Below, piece after piece: positions 33,342 to 41,751 of a stretch of DNA of 64,000 nt. Both the position numbers and the translations under genes were made by a program. Source of the DNA: an uncultured Alistipes sp. (GTDB lineage Bacteria > Bacteroidota > Bacteroidia > Bacteroidales > Rikenellaceae); NCBI GenBank assembly GCA_944322005.1, contig CALUNL010000002.1:186001-250000 (forward strand), in the 5' to 3' direction. Positions within the stretch are counted from its first letter, which is position 1, and each line of letters begins with the position of its first letter. The notes under the pieces were generated by a model. It saw only the letters and a list, made by a program, of their open reading frames with translations, was not told the origin of the DNA and ran no database searches.

Positions 33342-34724
33342 TCAGAGGATGCGTTTTATGAGGCGGAAGAACCTGTACGGCATGTAGCGGAACGGGAGGT
33401 CTATCCACGTCGGCGTCGTCACCACGGCGCGGCGGTGCGAGAAGACGTTGAAGCTCTCCTGTCCGTGGTAGCTCGACATTCCGGAGTTGCCAACGCCGCC
33501 GAACGGCAGGTTCTCGTTCACGATGTGCATTATGGTGTCGTTGATGCAGGCGCCTCCCGACCATGTCCCGCGCAGCACCTTCACGGCCCGCTGCTCGGAG
33601 CCGAAATAGTAGAGTGCCAGCGGCCTTTCCCGTGAAGAGACGAACTTTATCGCCTCCTCCGTGGTGTCGAATTCGATCATCGGGAGTATCGGGCCGAATA
33701 TCTCCTCCTGCATCACCGGGGCGTCCGGCGAGACGTTGTCGAGCACCGTCGGCTCGATGAAACGCTCCTCCTTCGAGTATGCTCCGCCGACGACGATGTC
33801 GCCGTCCGAGAGGTATCCCACCACGCGGTCGAAGGCGCGGTCGCTGACGATGCGCACGAAGTGGCGGCTCTTCGCCGGCTTCTTGCCGAGCAGGCTGCGG
33901 AACTCCCTGCGCAGCGCCTCCACCAGCTTCGCCTTGACGGAGCGGTGTACGAGGATGTAGTCGGGTGCGATACAGGTCTGTCCGGCGTTGAGACACTTGC
34001 CCCATGCAATGCGGCGTGCGGCCAGACCGATTTTGGCATCGCAGTCGACGATGCACGGGCTCTTTCCGCCGAGCTCGAGAACCACCGGCGTAAGGTGTTC
34101 GGCCGCGGCCTTCATGACGGTGTGTCCGAGCGACGGGCTTCCGGTGAAGAATATGATGTCGTAGCGCTCACGGAGCAGCGCGGTGTTGACGTCGCGGTTG
34201 CCCTGCACCACGGCCACGTGCCTGCTTTCGAAGACCTCGCCGATCATGCCCTCGATGGCCCTGGCCACGTTCGGGGTGTATGGCGACGGCTTGAGCACGG
34301 CGGTGCACCCTGCGGCCAGCGCCCCCACGAGCGGGTTGAGCAGCAGCTGCACCGGATAGTTCCACGGCGAAATGATGAGCGCAACCCCGAGCGGTTCGAC
34401 CTCGATGCGGCTGCTCGACGGGAACATCTTGAGCGGCGTCGGGCGCCTCTGGGGTGCCGCCCAGCGCGAAAGGTGGCGCAGCTGGTTGCGGATCTCGCCC
34501 AGCACGATGCTCAGTTCGGTCATGTAGGCCTCCTCGTACGACTTGTGCAGGTCGGCCATGAGCGCATCGGCAAGCGGCTTCTCCCACTTGCGTATTGCGT
34601 TCTCCAGACGGCGCAGTGCATGCTTGCGGACCGTCAGGTCGAGTGTGGCGCCGCTTGCGAAGTACTCCTTCTGGGCCGCCACAGTCCGTTCGATAATCTC
34701 TGCAGGTGTGTTCTCAAGTCCCAT
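33342..34724 (-). CDS. Aldehyde dehydrogenase, ALDH3-like
   Basis: 460 residues, the length of class 3 (fatty/aromatic) aldehyde dehydrogenases. It oxidises aldehydes to acids with NAD(P)+. PWNYP (Asn122), FTGS (193-196), ELGG (Glu217) and GQTC (catalytic Cys251) are all present, as are the EEIFGPILP motif and FGGVGNSGMSSYHG near the C-terminus. A hydrophobic/basic C-terminal end (PFRYMPYRFFRLIKRIL) recalls membrane-associated fatty aldehyde dehydrogenases. It follows the SDR gene by 27 bp in the same transcript, suggesting a two-step alcohol-to-acid oxidation, though the substrate is unknown. Confidence 0.88.
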   Translation of the reverse strand: MGLENTPAEIIERTVAAQKEYFASGATLDLTVRKHALRRLENAIRKWEKPLADALMADLHKSYEEAYMTELSIVLGEIRNQLRHLSRWAAPQRRPTPLKMFPSSSRIEVEPLGVALIISPWNYPVQLLLNPLVGALAAGCTAVLKPSPYTPNVARAIEGMIGEVFESRHVAVVQGNRDVNTALLRERYDIIFFTGSPSLGHTVMKAAAEHLTPVVLELGGKSPCIVDCDAKIGLAARRIAWGKCLNAGQTCIAPDYILVHRSVKAKLVEALRREFRSLLGKKPAKSRHFVRIVSDRAFDRVVGYLSDGDIVVGGAYSKEERFIEPTVLDNVSPDAPVMQEEIFGPILPMIEFDTTEEAIKFVSSRERPLALYYFGSEQRAVKVLRGTWSGGACINDTIMHIVNENLPFGGVGNSGMSSYHGQESFNVFSHRRAVVTTPTWIDLPFRYMPYRFFRLIKRIL

Positions 34725-34751
34725 ATCCGGTGTTTTTTCTGGTTGTTCGGT

Positions 34752-35561
34752 CTATTTGCGGCCGACGAAGTTGTCCATGGCGGAGAAGATGCCGAAGCAC
34801 TTTCCGAACACGAAGTCGAATACCGCCGTCGGGCATATGCCCTGCATCAGCCTTATGAAATGGAAGCTCCACGGGATGCCGCGGAAGTCCTTGTTGCGCT
34901 CTATGGCGCGGATGATCTTGCGGGAGGTGTTCTCCGCATCCAGAATCGGGAATATCGGCGAACTTACGCCGGCGAACATTCCGGTGTTGATGTAGTACGG
35001 CGCCACCGTCGTGAACCTCACGCGGCTGCGGGCCTGCCGCAACTCGATTCTGACCGAATCGGACCATCCGATGACGGCCCACTTGCTTGCCGCGTAGACC
35101 GACATCTTCGGGTTGGAAATCATGCCGGCCGCCGAGGCGATGTTGCATATATGGCCCTCGTTGCGGGCGATCATCTCCGGCAGCATCTGCAGGGCGACGA
35201 CCATCGGCGCCACGGTGTTGATGTCGATTGTGCGGCGGATGTCCGACAGGGTCTGCTTGTCGAATGTCTTGTTGCCGGTGACGATTCCGGCGCAGTTGAT
35301 CAGGATGTTCACCTCGCCGACCTCACGCTTGACGGCCGCATAGGCGTCGGCCACGGCCTGCGGGTCAGATACGTCGACACGGTATCCGAAGACCCGTCCG
35401 ATGTGCGAGAACTCCGCCCGTACGGCGTCGATGTTCGTCTGGTTGATATCCCAGATTATGAGCGCGTTGGCTCCCTTCTCGAGGGACATGCGGCCCATGA
35501 TTTTTCCGATTCCCGAGGCTCCTCCGGTGATGAGCACGCGTTTGCCCGAAAATTTAGACAT
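34752..35561 (-). CDS. Short-chain dehydrogenase/reductase
   Basis: 269 residues from the ATG at 35561. Cofactor motif TGGASGIG (12-19), Asp38 after the second strand (IIWDIN), which favours NAD over NADP, NCAG (89-92), and the catalytic Ser143, Tyr156 and Lys160 of YAASK. The long C-terminal part with hydrophobic segments (IPWSFHFIRLMQGICPTAVFDFVFG) resembles membrane-associated retinol or 17-beta-hydroxysteroid dehydrogenase-like SDRs. It heads an operon with the ALDH3-like gene under a well-formed promoter at 35711-35741, leaving a leader of about 140 nt. Substrate likely a lipophilic alcohol, by inference. Confidence 0.87.
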   Translation of the reverse strand: MSKFSGKRVLITGGASGIGKIMGRMSLEKGANALIIWDINQTNIDAVRAEFSHIGRVFGYRVDVSDPQAVADAYAAVKREVGEVNILINCAGIVTGNKTFDKQTLSDIRRTIDINTVAPMVVALQMLPEMIARNEGHICNIASAAGMISNPKMSVYAASKWAVIGWSDSVRIELRQARSRVRFTTVAPYYINTGMFAGVSSPIFPILDAENTSRKIIRAIERNKDFRGIPWSFHFIRLMQGICPTAVFDFVFGKCFGIFSAMDNFVGRK

Positions 35562-35651
35562 GCTTGAATCTTTAAAAGTTTTACAATCCGTTTGCTGACC
35601 TTTTCTCTTGCGGATGTTTTTGCGGGTTGCCCGTTGGTGACGCCTTGCGCC

Positions 35652-35683
35652 GTTGCACTTTTGGGTTATCTTTCGTAACTTTG
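35652..35683 (+). promoter_or_regulatory. Candidate promoter of the aminotransferase gene
   Basis: TAACTTTG at 35676-35683 is an exact -7 box, and GTTG at 35652-35655 lies 20 bp upstream as a three-of-four -33 match. Transcripts would start near 35690, about 95 nt before the ATG. Confidence 0.5.
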
Positions 35684-35710
35684 CGTTCGGCAGGCCGGTC
35701 GCGGGCGCGG

Positions 35711-35741
35711 CAAAGCTAATCATAATTTTCCAACTTTCAAA
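35711..35741 (-). promoter_or_regulatory. Promoter of the SDR-ALDH operon
   Basis: On the minus strand TTTG (35738-35741) and TAGCTTTG (35711-35718) are separated by 19 bp, the ideal Bacteroidetes -33/-7 spacing. The start would be near 35704, facing the plus-strand promoter next to it. Confidence 0.7.
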
Positions 35742-35785
35742 CCGTTACCGTTGTCTGCCGGTATAACAATCTGATTTGCAGCAAT

Positions 35786-36991
35786 ATGTCCAATACCGAA
35801 ATTTTGCGGCGGAGGTTCCTCGAACATGTCGGGCAGACGTCGCCGTCGCCGCTGATGATACCCGTGGCGCGGGCCGAGGGTGTCTTTTTCTACACGCCTG
35901 AAGGCAAACCGTATTACGATCTGGTGGCCGGTGTCTCGGTCAACAACGTCGGCCACGGCAATCCGGAGGTCGTCGAGGCCGTGAAACGCCAGGCCGAGCG
36001 CTACATGCACGTGATGGTCTACGGCGAGATGCTGGAGCCGCCGCAGGTGGAGTATGCCACGGAGATTGCGGCGCTGCTGCCGCAGCCGCTGGAGAGCGTC
36101 TACTTTGTCAATTCGGGCGCCGAGGCGGTCGAGGGTGCCTTGAAACTCGCCAAGCGGTGGACGCGCCGTGCGGAGATTGTCTCCATGCGGCGGGCCTACC
36201 ACGGCTCGACGCACGGGGCGATGAGCATGATGGGGGAGCCGGAGGGCGAGGAGTGGAAGAATGCCTTCCGCCCGCTGCTGCCCGGAGTGCGCTCGATAGA
36301 GTTCAACGACTTCGATGCCCTTGCCGAAATCACCGAACGCACCGCCTGCGTGCTCTGCGAGCCGGTGCAGGGCGAGGCTGGCGTGCGGCCGCCTGCCGAG
36401 GGGTACCTCGAGGCGCTGCGCAGGCGTTGTACGGAGACGGGTGCGCTGCTGATTTTCGACGAGATACAGACCGGAATGGGCCGTACGGGCGAGATGTTCG
36501 CCATGACGAAGTACGGGGTGACGCCCGACATCGTCTGCCTTGCCAAGGCCTTCGGCGGAGGTATGCCTCTCGGGGCGTTCATCGCCTCGCGTGAGGTTAT
36601 GGGGACGTTGCAGTGCGACCCTGTGCTCGGCCACATAACCACATTCGGAGGGCATCCGGTGTGCTGTGCCGCGGGGCTTGCTGCCCTGCGCTTCCTGCAG
36701 CGCACGGGCATCGTCGCCGACGTGGAACGGAAGGGTGCGCTCTACGAGGAGCTCATCGGCGGACACCCGCAGGTGAAGGAGATACGCCGCAGCGGCCTGC
36801 TGATGGCCGTGGAGCTCGGCTCGTCGGACAAGATGTTCCGGATGATGGAGATGTTCGCCTCGGAGGGTATATTGAGCGACTGGTTCCTATTCTGCGATAC
36901 GGCCTTCCGCATATCGCCGCCGCTGACAATCGACGATGCGCAGATACGCGACAGCGCAGACATCATATTGAAGTGCCTCGACCGGCTGTAG
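35786..36991 (+). CDS. Class III PLP-dependent aminotransferase
   Basis: 401 residues, in the acetylornithine/ornithine/omega-amino-acid aminotransferase family. NSGAEA (109-114) binds the phosphate of PLP, Asp225 in IFDEIQTGMGRTG contacts the pyridine nitrogen, and Lys254 in CLAKAFGGGMPLGA is the Schiff-base lysine. TTFGGHPVCCAA is also conserved. Substrate is not clear: the neighbours are not arginine genes, and homologues in Bacteroidetes are annotated variously as acetylornithine or ornithine aminotransferase. It is transcribed alone, away from the SDR-ALDH operon. Confidence 0.87.
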   Translation: MSNTEILRRRFLEHVGQTSPSPLMIPVARAEGVFFYTPEGKPYYDLVAGVSVNNVGHGNPEVVEAVKRQAERYMHVMVYGEMLEPPQVEYATEIAALLPQPLESVYFVNSGAEAVEGALKLAKRWTRRAEIVSMRRAYHGSTHGAMSMMGEPEGEEWKNAFRPLLPGVRSIEFNDFDALAEITERTACVLCEPVQGEAGVRPPAEGYLEALRRRCTETGALLIFDEIQTGMGRTGEMFAMTKYGVTPDIVCLAKAFGGGMPLGAFIASREVMGTLQCDPVLGHITTFGGHPVCCAAGLAALRFLQRTGIVADVERKGALYEELIGGHPQVKEIRRSGLLMAVELGSSDKMFRMMEMFASEGILSDWFLFCDTAFRISPPLTIDDAQIRDSADIILKCLDRL

Positions 36992-37056
36992 ACGTGTGCT
37001 ATGCGGGAATATCTCGCATGGGACACAATCGGATGAAACATGATACTGAATAAGTC

Positions 37057-37626
37057 ATGACCGTACATAATCTCCTGAATGTGAAATCGAGGACTGAGCT
37101 GCGCGCATGGCTTTCGAACAACCATTGCTGCGAATCCGAGTGCTGGGTTGTCGTCAAACGGGGCAGGCCATCGGACGACGGCACATTTTGGTATGTCGAT
37201 GCCGTGGAGGAGGCGTTGTGCTTCGGCTGGATAGACAGTACGACGAAGAGACTGCCGGACGGCACAACCGTGCAGAGGCTGTGTCCGCGAAGGCGGGGGA
37301 GCAAATGGTCGGAACTGAACAAGGAGAGGTGCCGCCGTATGGAACGTATAGGTCTTATGACAGATGCCGGAAGGTCCGTTCTGCCGGATATGTCGGAGAG
37401 CGGTTTCGTGATAGGCGATGATATCATTCAGCGGTTGCAGTCCGACCCTGTCGTATGGGAGAACTTTTGCCGTCTTCCGGAACTTTACAGGCGTGTGCGC
37501 GTGGATACGATACAGATAAAGAGATGCCAGCCCGAAATTTTCCGCAACCGTCTGGAGAAGTTCGTGGAGAACACCCGAAAGGGGATACTTTACGGTGAGT
37601 GGAATGACAACGGGAGACTTTTGTAA
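37057..37626 (+). CDS. YdeI/OmpD-associated family protein
   Basis: 189 residues. The YdeI/OmdA core is seen in the segment ALCFGWIDSTTKRLPDG at about 53-69 and RRRGSKWSELNKERCRRM at about 78-95, with the N-terminal ELRAWLSNNH and WVVVKRGRP. The family is linked to bacteriocin or peptide resistance in some species, but its mechanism is unknown. No signal peptide. Base composition looks lower in GC and codon choice less biased than the neighbours, which may mean later acquisition. It stands alone between the aminotransferase and a bidirectional terminator. Confidence 0.8.
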   Translation: MTVHNLLNVKSRTELRAWLSNNHCCESECWVVVKRGRPSDDGTFWYVDAVEEALCFGWIDSTTKRLPDGTTVQRLCPRRRGSKWSELNKERCRRMERIGLMTDAGRSVLPDMSESGFVIGDDIIQRLQSDPVVWENFCRLPELYRRVRVDTIQIKRCQPEIFRNRLEKFVENTRKGILYGEWNDNGRLL

Positions 37627-37643
37627 TTTCTTAATGTACAGGC

Positions 37644-37680
37644 AAAAAGCCGCACCCTTCCGATGAGGGGTGCGGCTCAT
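37644..37680. terminator. Bidirectional terminator between the YdeI-like gene and nfo
   Basis: AGCCGCACCC (37648-37657) pairs with GGGTGCGGCT (37668-37677). An A run (37644-37648) gives a U tract for the nfo transcript, and CATGCTTTT follows on the plus strand. Confidence 0.8.
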
Positions 37681-37705
37681 GCTTTTCCCGTGCCTGCCGG
37701 TGCGG

Positions 37706-38551
37706 CTACTCCGCCGCCATCTCCTTAAGACGGGCAATCTCCTGCGGCCAGCGCTCCTCGTCGGGGGTCTCGAGGATAATCGGTATGTTCTCGAAAATCG
37801 GCGAGCGCGCTATGAAGCGGAAGCACTCCCAGCCTATGTGCCCCTCCCCGAGCGGCGCATGGCGGTCGACATGGCTGCCGAGCGGCTTCATGGCGTCGTT
37901 CAGATGCATTCCGCGCAGGTATTTCAGACCTATGACGCGGTCTATCTCGCCGAACGTGCGGCGGCAGTCATCTTCGGTGCGCAGGTCGTGACCGGCGGCG
38001 AACGAGTGGCAGGTGTCGATGCAGAATCCCACGCGCGACTTGTCCTCCACGCGGTCGATGATGTGGGCTATGTGCTCCCATGCGAACCCGAGGTTGCTCC
38101 CCTGTCCGGCGGTGTTCTCGATTACGGCCGTGACGCCCGAGGTGCGGTCGAGAGCCATGTTTATCGACTCGGCTATGCGGTCGAGGCTCATGAGCGACGT
38201 TATCTTGCCGAGGTGGCTCCCCGGGTGGAAGTTCAGACGGTCGAGGCCCAGCGCCTGGCAGCGCTGCATCTCCCCGATGAACGACTCGCGCGAGCGTTCG
38301 AGCGCCTCCTGTTCGGGATGTCCGAGGTTTATGAGGTAGCTGTCGTGCGGCAGTATCTGCGCCGGGGTGTAGCCGTACTCGGCGCACCTGTCGCGGAAGC
38401 GTTCGCACTGCTCCTCCGTGAGCGGCGGGGCGCTCCACTGCCTCTGGTTCTTCGTGAAGAGCGCGAATGCCGTCGCGCCTATTGCCGCGGCGTTCGCAGG
38501 GGCGTTCTCGACGCCTCCGCCCGCGCTTACGTGTGCTCCGAAAAATTTCAT
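37706..38551 (-). CDS. nfo: Endonuclease IV (AP endonuclease)
   Basis: 281 residues, the standard Nfo length. It cuts 5' of abasic sites in base-excision repair, using three zinc ions in a TIM barrel. Family motifs are GAHVSAGGG at the N-terminus, [49 protein letters not shown] and [17 protein letters not shown], which contain the expected His, Glu and Asp zinc ligands. It is divergent from the DUF3078 gene with a -7 box of its own (38587-38594), and is followed by a terminator. Confidence 0.95.
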   Translation of the reverse strand: MKFFGAHVSAGGGVENAPANAAAIGATAFALFTKNQRQWSAPPLTEEQCERFRDRCAEYGYTPAQILPHDSYLINLGHPEQEALERSRESFIGEMQRCQALGLDRLNFHPGSHLGKITSLMSLDRIAESINMALDRTSGVTAVIENTAGQGSNLGFAWEHIAHIIDRVEDKSRVGFCIDTCHSFAAGHDLRTEDDCRRTFGEIDRVIGLKYLRGMHLNDAMKPLGSHVDRHAPLGEGHIGWECFRFIARSPIFENIPIILETPDEERWPQEIARLKEMAAE

Positions 38552-38586
38552 ATCATTGTGATTTTTTGTTTCATGACGGTTTAATG

Positions 38587-38614
38587 CAAAGGTATATAAA
38601 ATTTAGTATATTTG
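38587..38614. promoter_or_regulatory. Divergent -7 boxes for nfo and the DUF3078 gene
   Basis: TACCTTTG on the minus strand (38587-38594) lies 36 nt upstream of nfo, and TATATTTG on the plus strand (38607-38614) lies 25 nt upstream of the DUF3078 gene. Both match TAnnTTTG. The two promoters are so close that RNA polymerases would compete. Confidence 0.6.
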
Positions 38615-38638
38615 CAGCAACAAATCATAAGCCGAACC

Positions 38639-39775
38639 ATGTCGAGATTTTGCATATCGTTGTTTTCTTGCCTTCTGCTGTCGCTCGGTAGCGCCAGCGC
38701 GCAGGTGTCGATAGAGTCGGCCATGCCGCGGCCGCAACCAACGTTCGATGATTCAGTGAAGACCGACGATTCCCGTCCGGAGTACTCCAACGAGGCCAAG
38801 CGCCGTGCCGAGCGCGCCGCACTGCGCAAGGAGCGCAACCTCTTCGAGTTCAACATCGGCATCAACGGCTCGCTTTCTAACTTCAACAGCAAGTGGCAGG
38901 CCGCGAACGGCAACTCCAACTCCATAACGGGCATGTACAACATGCTCGTCAGCCACTCCTTCAAAAAGGGGCATTTCACCATCGACAACAAGGTCACGGC
39001 CAAACTCGGCGCCACGAATCAGGAGCGGGTGTGGACCAAGAGCCAGGACGAATGGTTCATCTCCACGGCTCCGGCCTACAAGTTCTCCGACAACTGGAGT
39101 CTCGGAGCGATAATATCGCTGCGTTCGCAGTTTGCCAACGGAGTCGACGACACCAACAGCCGTACGAGCTGTTTCTTCGCCCCGGCCTACTTCAACATTT
39201 CGCTCGGTTTCAACTATGTGTGCCCGAAGGAGAAGTTCCCGGTGAAGATAAACCTCTCGCCGCTGTCAATGAATACGACATATGTCGAGAGCGGCACCGT
39301 CCGTGCGGTTTTCTTCGCCAAGAAGGGCTTTACGGATGCCGACGGCAATGCCGTCACCTATGACCGCTACCTTGCCGAGCGCGGAACACCGGCCATGGCC
39401 ACCGTCGATGCCAATACGCCGTACTGCTACGGTCTGACGCTGAATGACGGCACTGCACGCTACGAGGGAGGTTCGTCCGTACAGATCGATTTCGACCGCA
39501 CTTTCGGAAAGAAGGAGATTTTCCGTTACCGGACCACATTCTATACCTTCTACGGCTGGATAAACGAGATTACCCAGCAGACCGACCGCAGCGGTGCGTC
39601 GTTCGACCATATACTGCCTACCATCCGTTGGGAGCATACGATAGACATAAAGGCCACGAAGCACTTTTCGACACAGTTCTATTTCCAGATGTACTACAAC
39701 AGGGCCCAGATAAACTCTCTCCAGACACAGATCGTGCTCGGAGTGGGACTCTCCTATACTTTCAAGAATAAATGA
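38639..39775 (+). CDS. DUF3078 outer-membrane protein
   Basis: 378 residues from the ATG at 38639. Signal peptide 1-22 (LLLSLGSASAQ). A short charged linker is followed by a DUF3078 beta-barrel-like region with FEFNIGINGSLSNFNSKWQAANGNSNS and later WEHTIDIKATKHFSTQFYFQMYYN and the final strand IVLGVGLSYTFKNK, ending in alternating residues as outer-membrane barrels do. Function is unknown. Its stop overlaps the CtpA-type protease start in an ATGA, so the two are co-translated. Confidence 0.85.
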   Translation: MSRFCISLFSCLLLSLGSASAQVSIESAMPRPQPTFDDSVKTDDSRPEYSNEAKRRAERAALRKERNLFEFNIGINGSLSNFNSKWQAANGNSNSITGMYNMLVSHSFKKGHFTIDNKVTAKLGATNQERVWTKSQDEWFISTAPAYKFSDNWSLGAIISLRSQFANGVDDTNSRTSCFFAPAYFNISLGFNYVCPKEKFPVKINLSPLSMNTTYVESGTVRAVFFAKKGFTDADGNAVTYDRYLAERGTPAMATVDANTPYCYGLTLNDGTARYEGGSSVQIDFDRTFGKKEIFRYRTTFYTFYGWINEITQQTDRSGASFDHILPTIRWEHTIDIKATKHFSTQFYFQMYYNRAQINSLQTQIVLGVGLSYTFKNK

Positions 39776-41448
39776 CGGGAAAAGACAGACGCAGCGGACT
39801 CATCGTACTGCTCTCCGTGTCCGCTATATTTCTCATAGGCTGGCTCGTCGGGCTTTCGTACGGCCGGCGTGTGACCAACGAACAGATCGTGCGTGCCGTC
39901 GAGGCGCTGCCGCGCGGGAACAAGGTCTCGCAGGTGCTGTCGCTCATCGAGCACGACTATGTAGACTCCATATCGCCCGACTCCCTTTCGGAACTGATGA
40001 TTCCGGCAATGCTGCATGAACTCGACCCGCACTCGGTGTACATACCGGCCCGCGAGTTCCAGCGTACGGAGGAGCCGTTGCAGGGCGAGTTCGACGGCAT
40101 CGGCATCGTCTTCAACATGGCCACCGATACGGTCATCGTGCTCAATGTCATACCGTCGGGCCCGAGCCAGAAGGCCGGCATCCAGAGCGGCGACCGCATA
40201 ATCCGTGTCGACGGCAAGGATATTGCGGGACAGAAGCTGTCGACGACGGACGTGATGAAGCGCCTGCGCGGGCGGCGCGGCACGAAGGTTCTCCTGTCGC
40301 TCGAGCGGCAGAACATCGACGGGCTCGTGGACGTGGAGGTTACGCGCGACGCCATACCGCTGAACAGCGTCGAGGCCTCGGTGATGTTCACCGACGACAT
40401 AGGTTTCGTGAAGCTGTCGCAGTTCTCGCGCAACTCCCATGCGGAGGTATCGTCGGCCATCGACAGCCTGCGGCGCCACGGCATGACCAAACTGATCCTC
40501 GACCTGCGCGGCAATTCTGGCGGGTTCCTCGACCAGGCCATACTCATCGCCAACGAGTTCCTGCCGAAGGGCAGCCTCATAGTATATACTGAGGACCGCG
40601 CACGCAGGCGTGTCACGCAGTACAGCGACGGCCGCGGTAACGCGACCGACATAGCGCTTGCGGTGCTTATCGACGAGGGCAGCGCCTCTTCGAGCGAGAT
40701 CCTTGCGGGTGCCGTCCAGGACAACGACCGGGGCACGATCATCGGCCGCCGTTCGTTCGGCAAGGGACTGGTGCAGTCGCAGGTGCAGTTCAACGACGGA
40801 TCGGCCCTGCGCCTCACCGTAGCGCGGTACTACACCCCGACGGGACGTTCGATACAGAAGCCGTATTCGCCCGACGAGGATTACGATATGGATATCGTCA
40901 ACCGTTTCAACCACAACGAGTTCTTCTCGGCCGACAGCATCCGTTTCGCCGATTCGCTGCGGTTCACGACCCCGAAGGGGCGCACCGTCTACGGCGGCGG
41001 AGGCATCATGCCCGACATCTTCATGCCGCTCGACACGACCGACGTCACGAAGTACTACCTCGAGGTCAGCGGACGCAACATTCTCTACCGCTATACGATT
41101 GAGTATGCCGACCGGCACCGTGAGCAGCTGCGCAATGCGAAGAGCGTGTCGGACCTCGAGCGGATGTTCGCCGGAGACGGGACGATGTTCGACCGTTTCG
41201 TGCAGTTTGCGTCGCGGCAGGGCGTGAAACCCGATGCCGCCGGCATAGCGCGTTCGCGCCATATCATGGAGGCGCAGCTGAAGGCCTATATCGGCCGCAA
41301 CTCGGATTTGGAGTCGGGGGCCTTCTACTACTTCATACATCCGATAGACAAGACCGTCATGCGGGCGATAGAGGTGCTTGAGAAGGAGCCGTCCGCTGCT
41401 CCCGTACAGCCAGCCGGACAACCTCAAAGAAAGGAGGCGCGCCGATGA
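39772..41448 (+). CDS. C-terminal processing protease, S41 family
   Basis: 558 residues. One N-terminal transmembrane or signal segment at about 8-28, a PDZ domain at about 95-185 (EFDGIGIVFN, AGIQSGDRIIRVDG), and the S41 catalytic domain with LILDLRGNSGG (241-251), the serine cluster DEGSASSSE (301-309) and the general-base lysine in RSFGKGLVQ (Lys331). A C-terminal extension of about 150 residues is normal for Bacteroidetes CtpA. Such proteases trim or degrade periplasmic proteins at the C-terminus. It overlaps the DUF3078 gene upstream and the small membrane-protein gene downstream, each by an ATGA. Confidence 0.93.
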   Translation: MTGKDRRSGLIVLLSVSAIFLIGWLVGLSYGRRVTNEQIVRAVEALPRGNKVSQVLSLIEHDYVDSISPDSLSELMIPAMLHELDPHSVYIPAREFQRTEEPLQGEFDGIGIVFNMATDTVIVLNVIPSGPSQKAGIQSGDRIIRVDGKDIAGQKLSTTDVMKRLRGRRGTKVLLSLERQNIDGLVDVEVTRDAIPLNSVEASVMFTDDIGFVKLSQFSRNSHAEVSSAIDSLRRHGMTKLILDLRGNSGGFLDQAILIANEFLPKGSLIVYTEDRARRRVTQYSDGRGNATDIALAVLIDEGSASSSEILAGAVQDNDRGTIIGRRSFGKGLVQSQVQFNDGSALRLTVARYYTPTGRSIQKPYSPDEDYDMDIVNRFNHNEFFSADSIRFADSLRFTTPKGRTVYGGGGIMPDIFMPLDTTDVTKYYLEVSGRNILYRYTIEYADRHREQLRNAKSVSDLERMFAGDGTMFDRFVQFASRQGVKPDAAGIARSRHIMEAQLKAYIGRNSDLESGAFYYFIHPIDKTVMRAIEVLEKEPSAAPVQPAGQPQRKEARR

Positions 41449-41741
41449 GAAGGTTCTTTGTATGGCTGTGGCTTGCCGCGGCTGTCGCCGTCTCGGCGCT
41501 GGTGCTGTGGAGGAGCGGCAGCTACCGCTCGCTGGTCGGGACGCGCTCCGCGGCGGAGGTTCAGGTACCGACCACCTCCGGATGCGATACGGTGAACGCC
41601 GCCCGTCCGGCTGCCGATTCCGTTGCCGTTGCCGACACGCTGCATCTGCGCACCGCGCCAGACACCATATCCGCGGAGGGGCATGACATGCCGGTATCGC
41701 CTGCCGTCGGTGCGGCCGATACGCTCCGTGTCGTGAGATAA
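41445..41741 (+). CDS. Small single-pass membrane protein, hypothetical
   Basis: 98 residues. The ATG overlaps the protease stop (ATGA), which is the best evidence that it is real. One hydrophobic segment at about 5-22 is followed by an Ala/Val/Thr/Asp-rich tail (residues 35-98) with no known domain. It may be secreted or membrane-tethered. It ends only 10 bp before the convergent trmH stop with no terminator between, so the two transcripts probably overlap at their 3' ends. No function is proposed. Confidence 0.55.
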   Translation: MRRFFVWLWLAAAVAVSALVLWRSGSYRSLVGTRSAAEVQVPTTSGCDTVNAARPAADSVAVADTLHLRTAPDTISAEGHDMPVSPAVGAADTLRVVR

Positions 41742-41751
41742 TCCGGATTTG

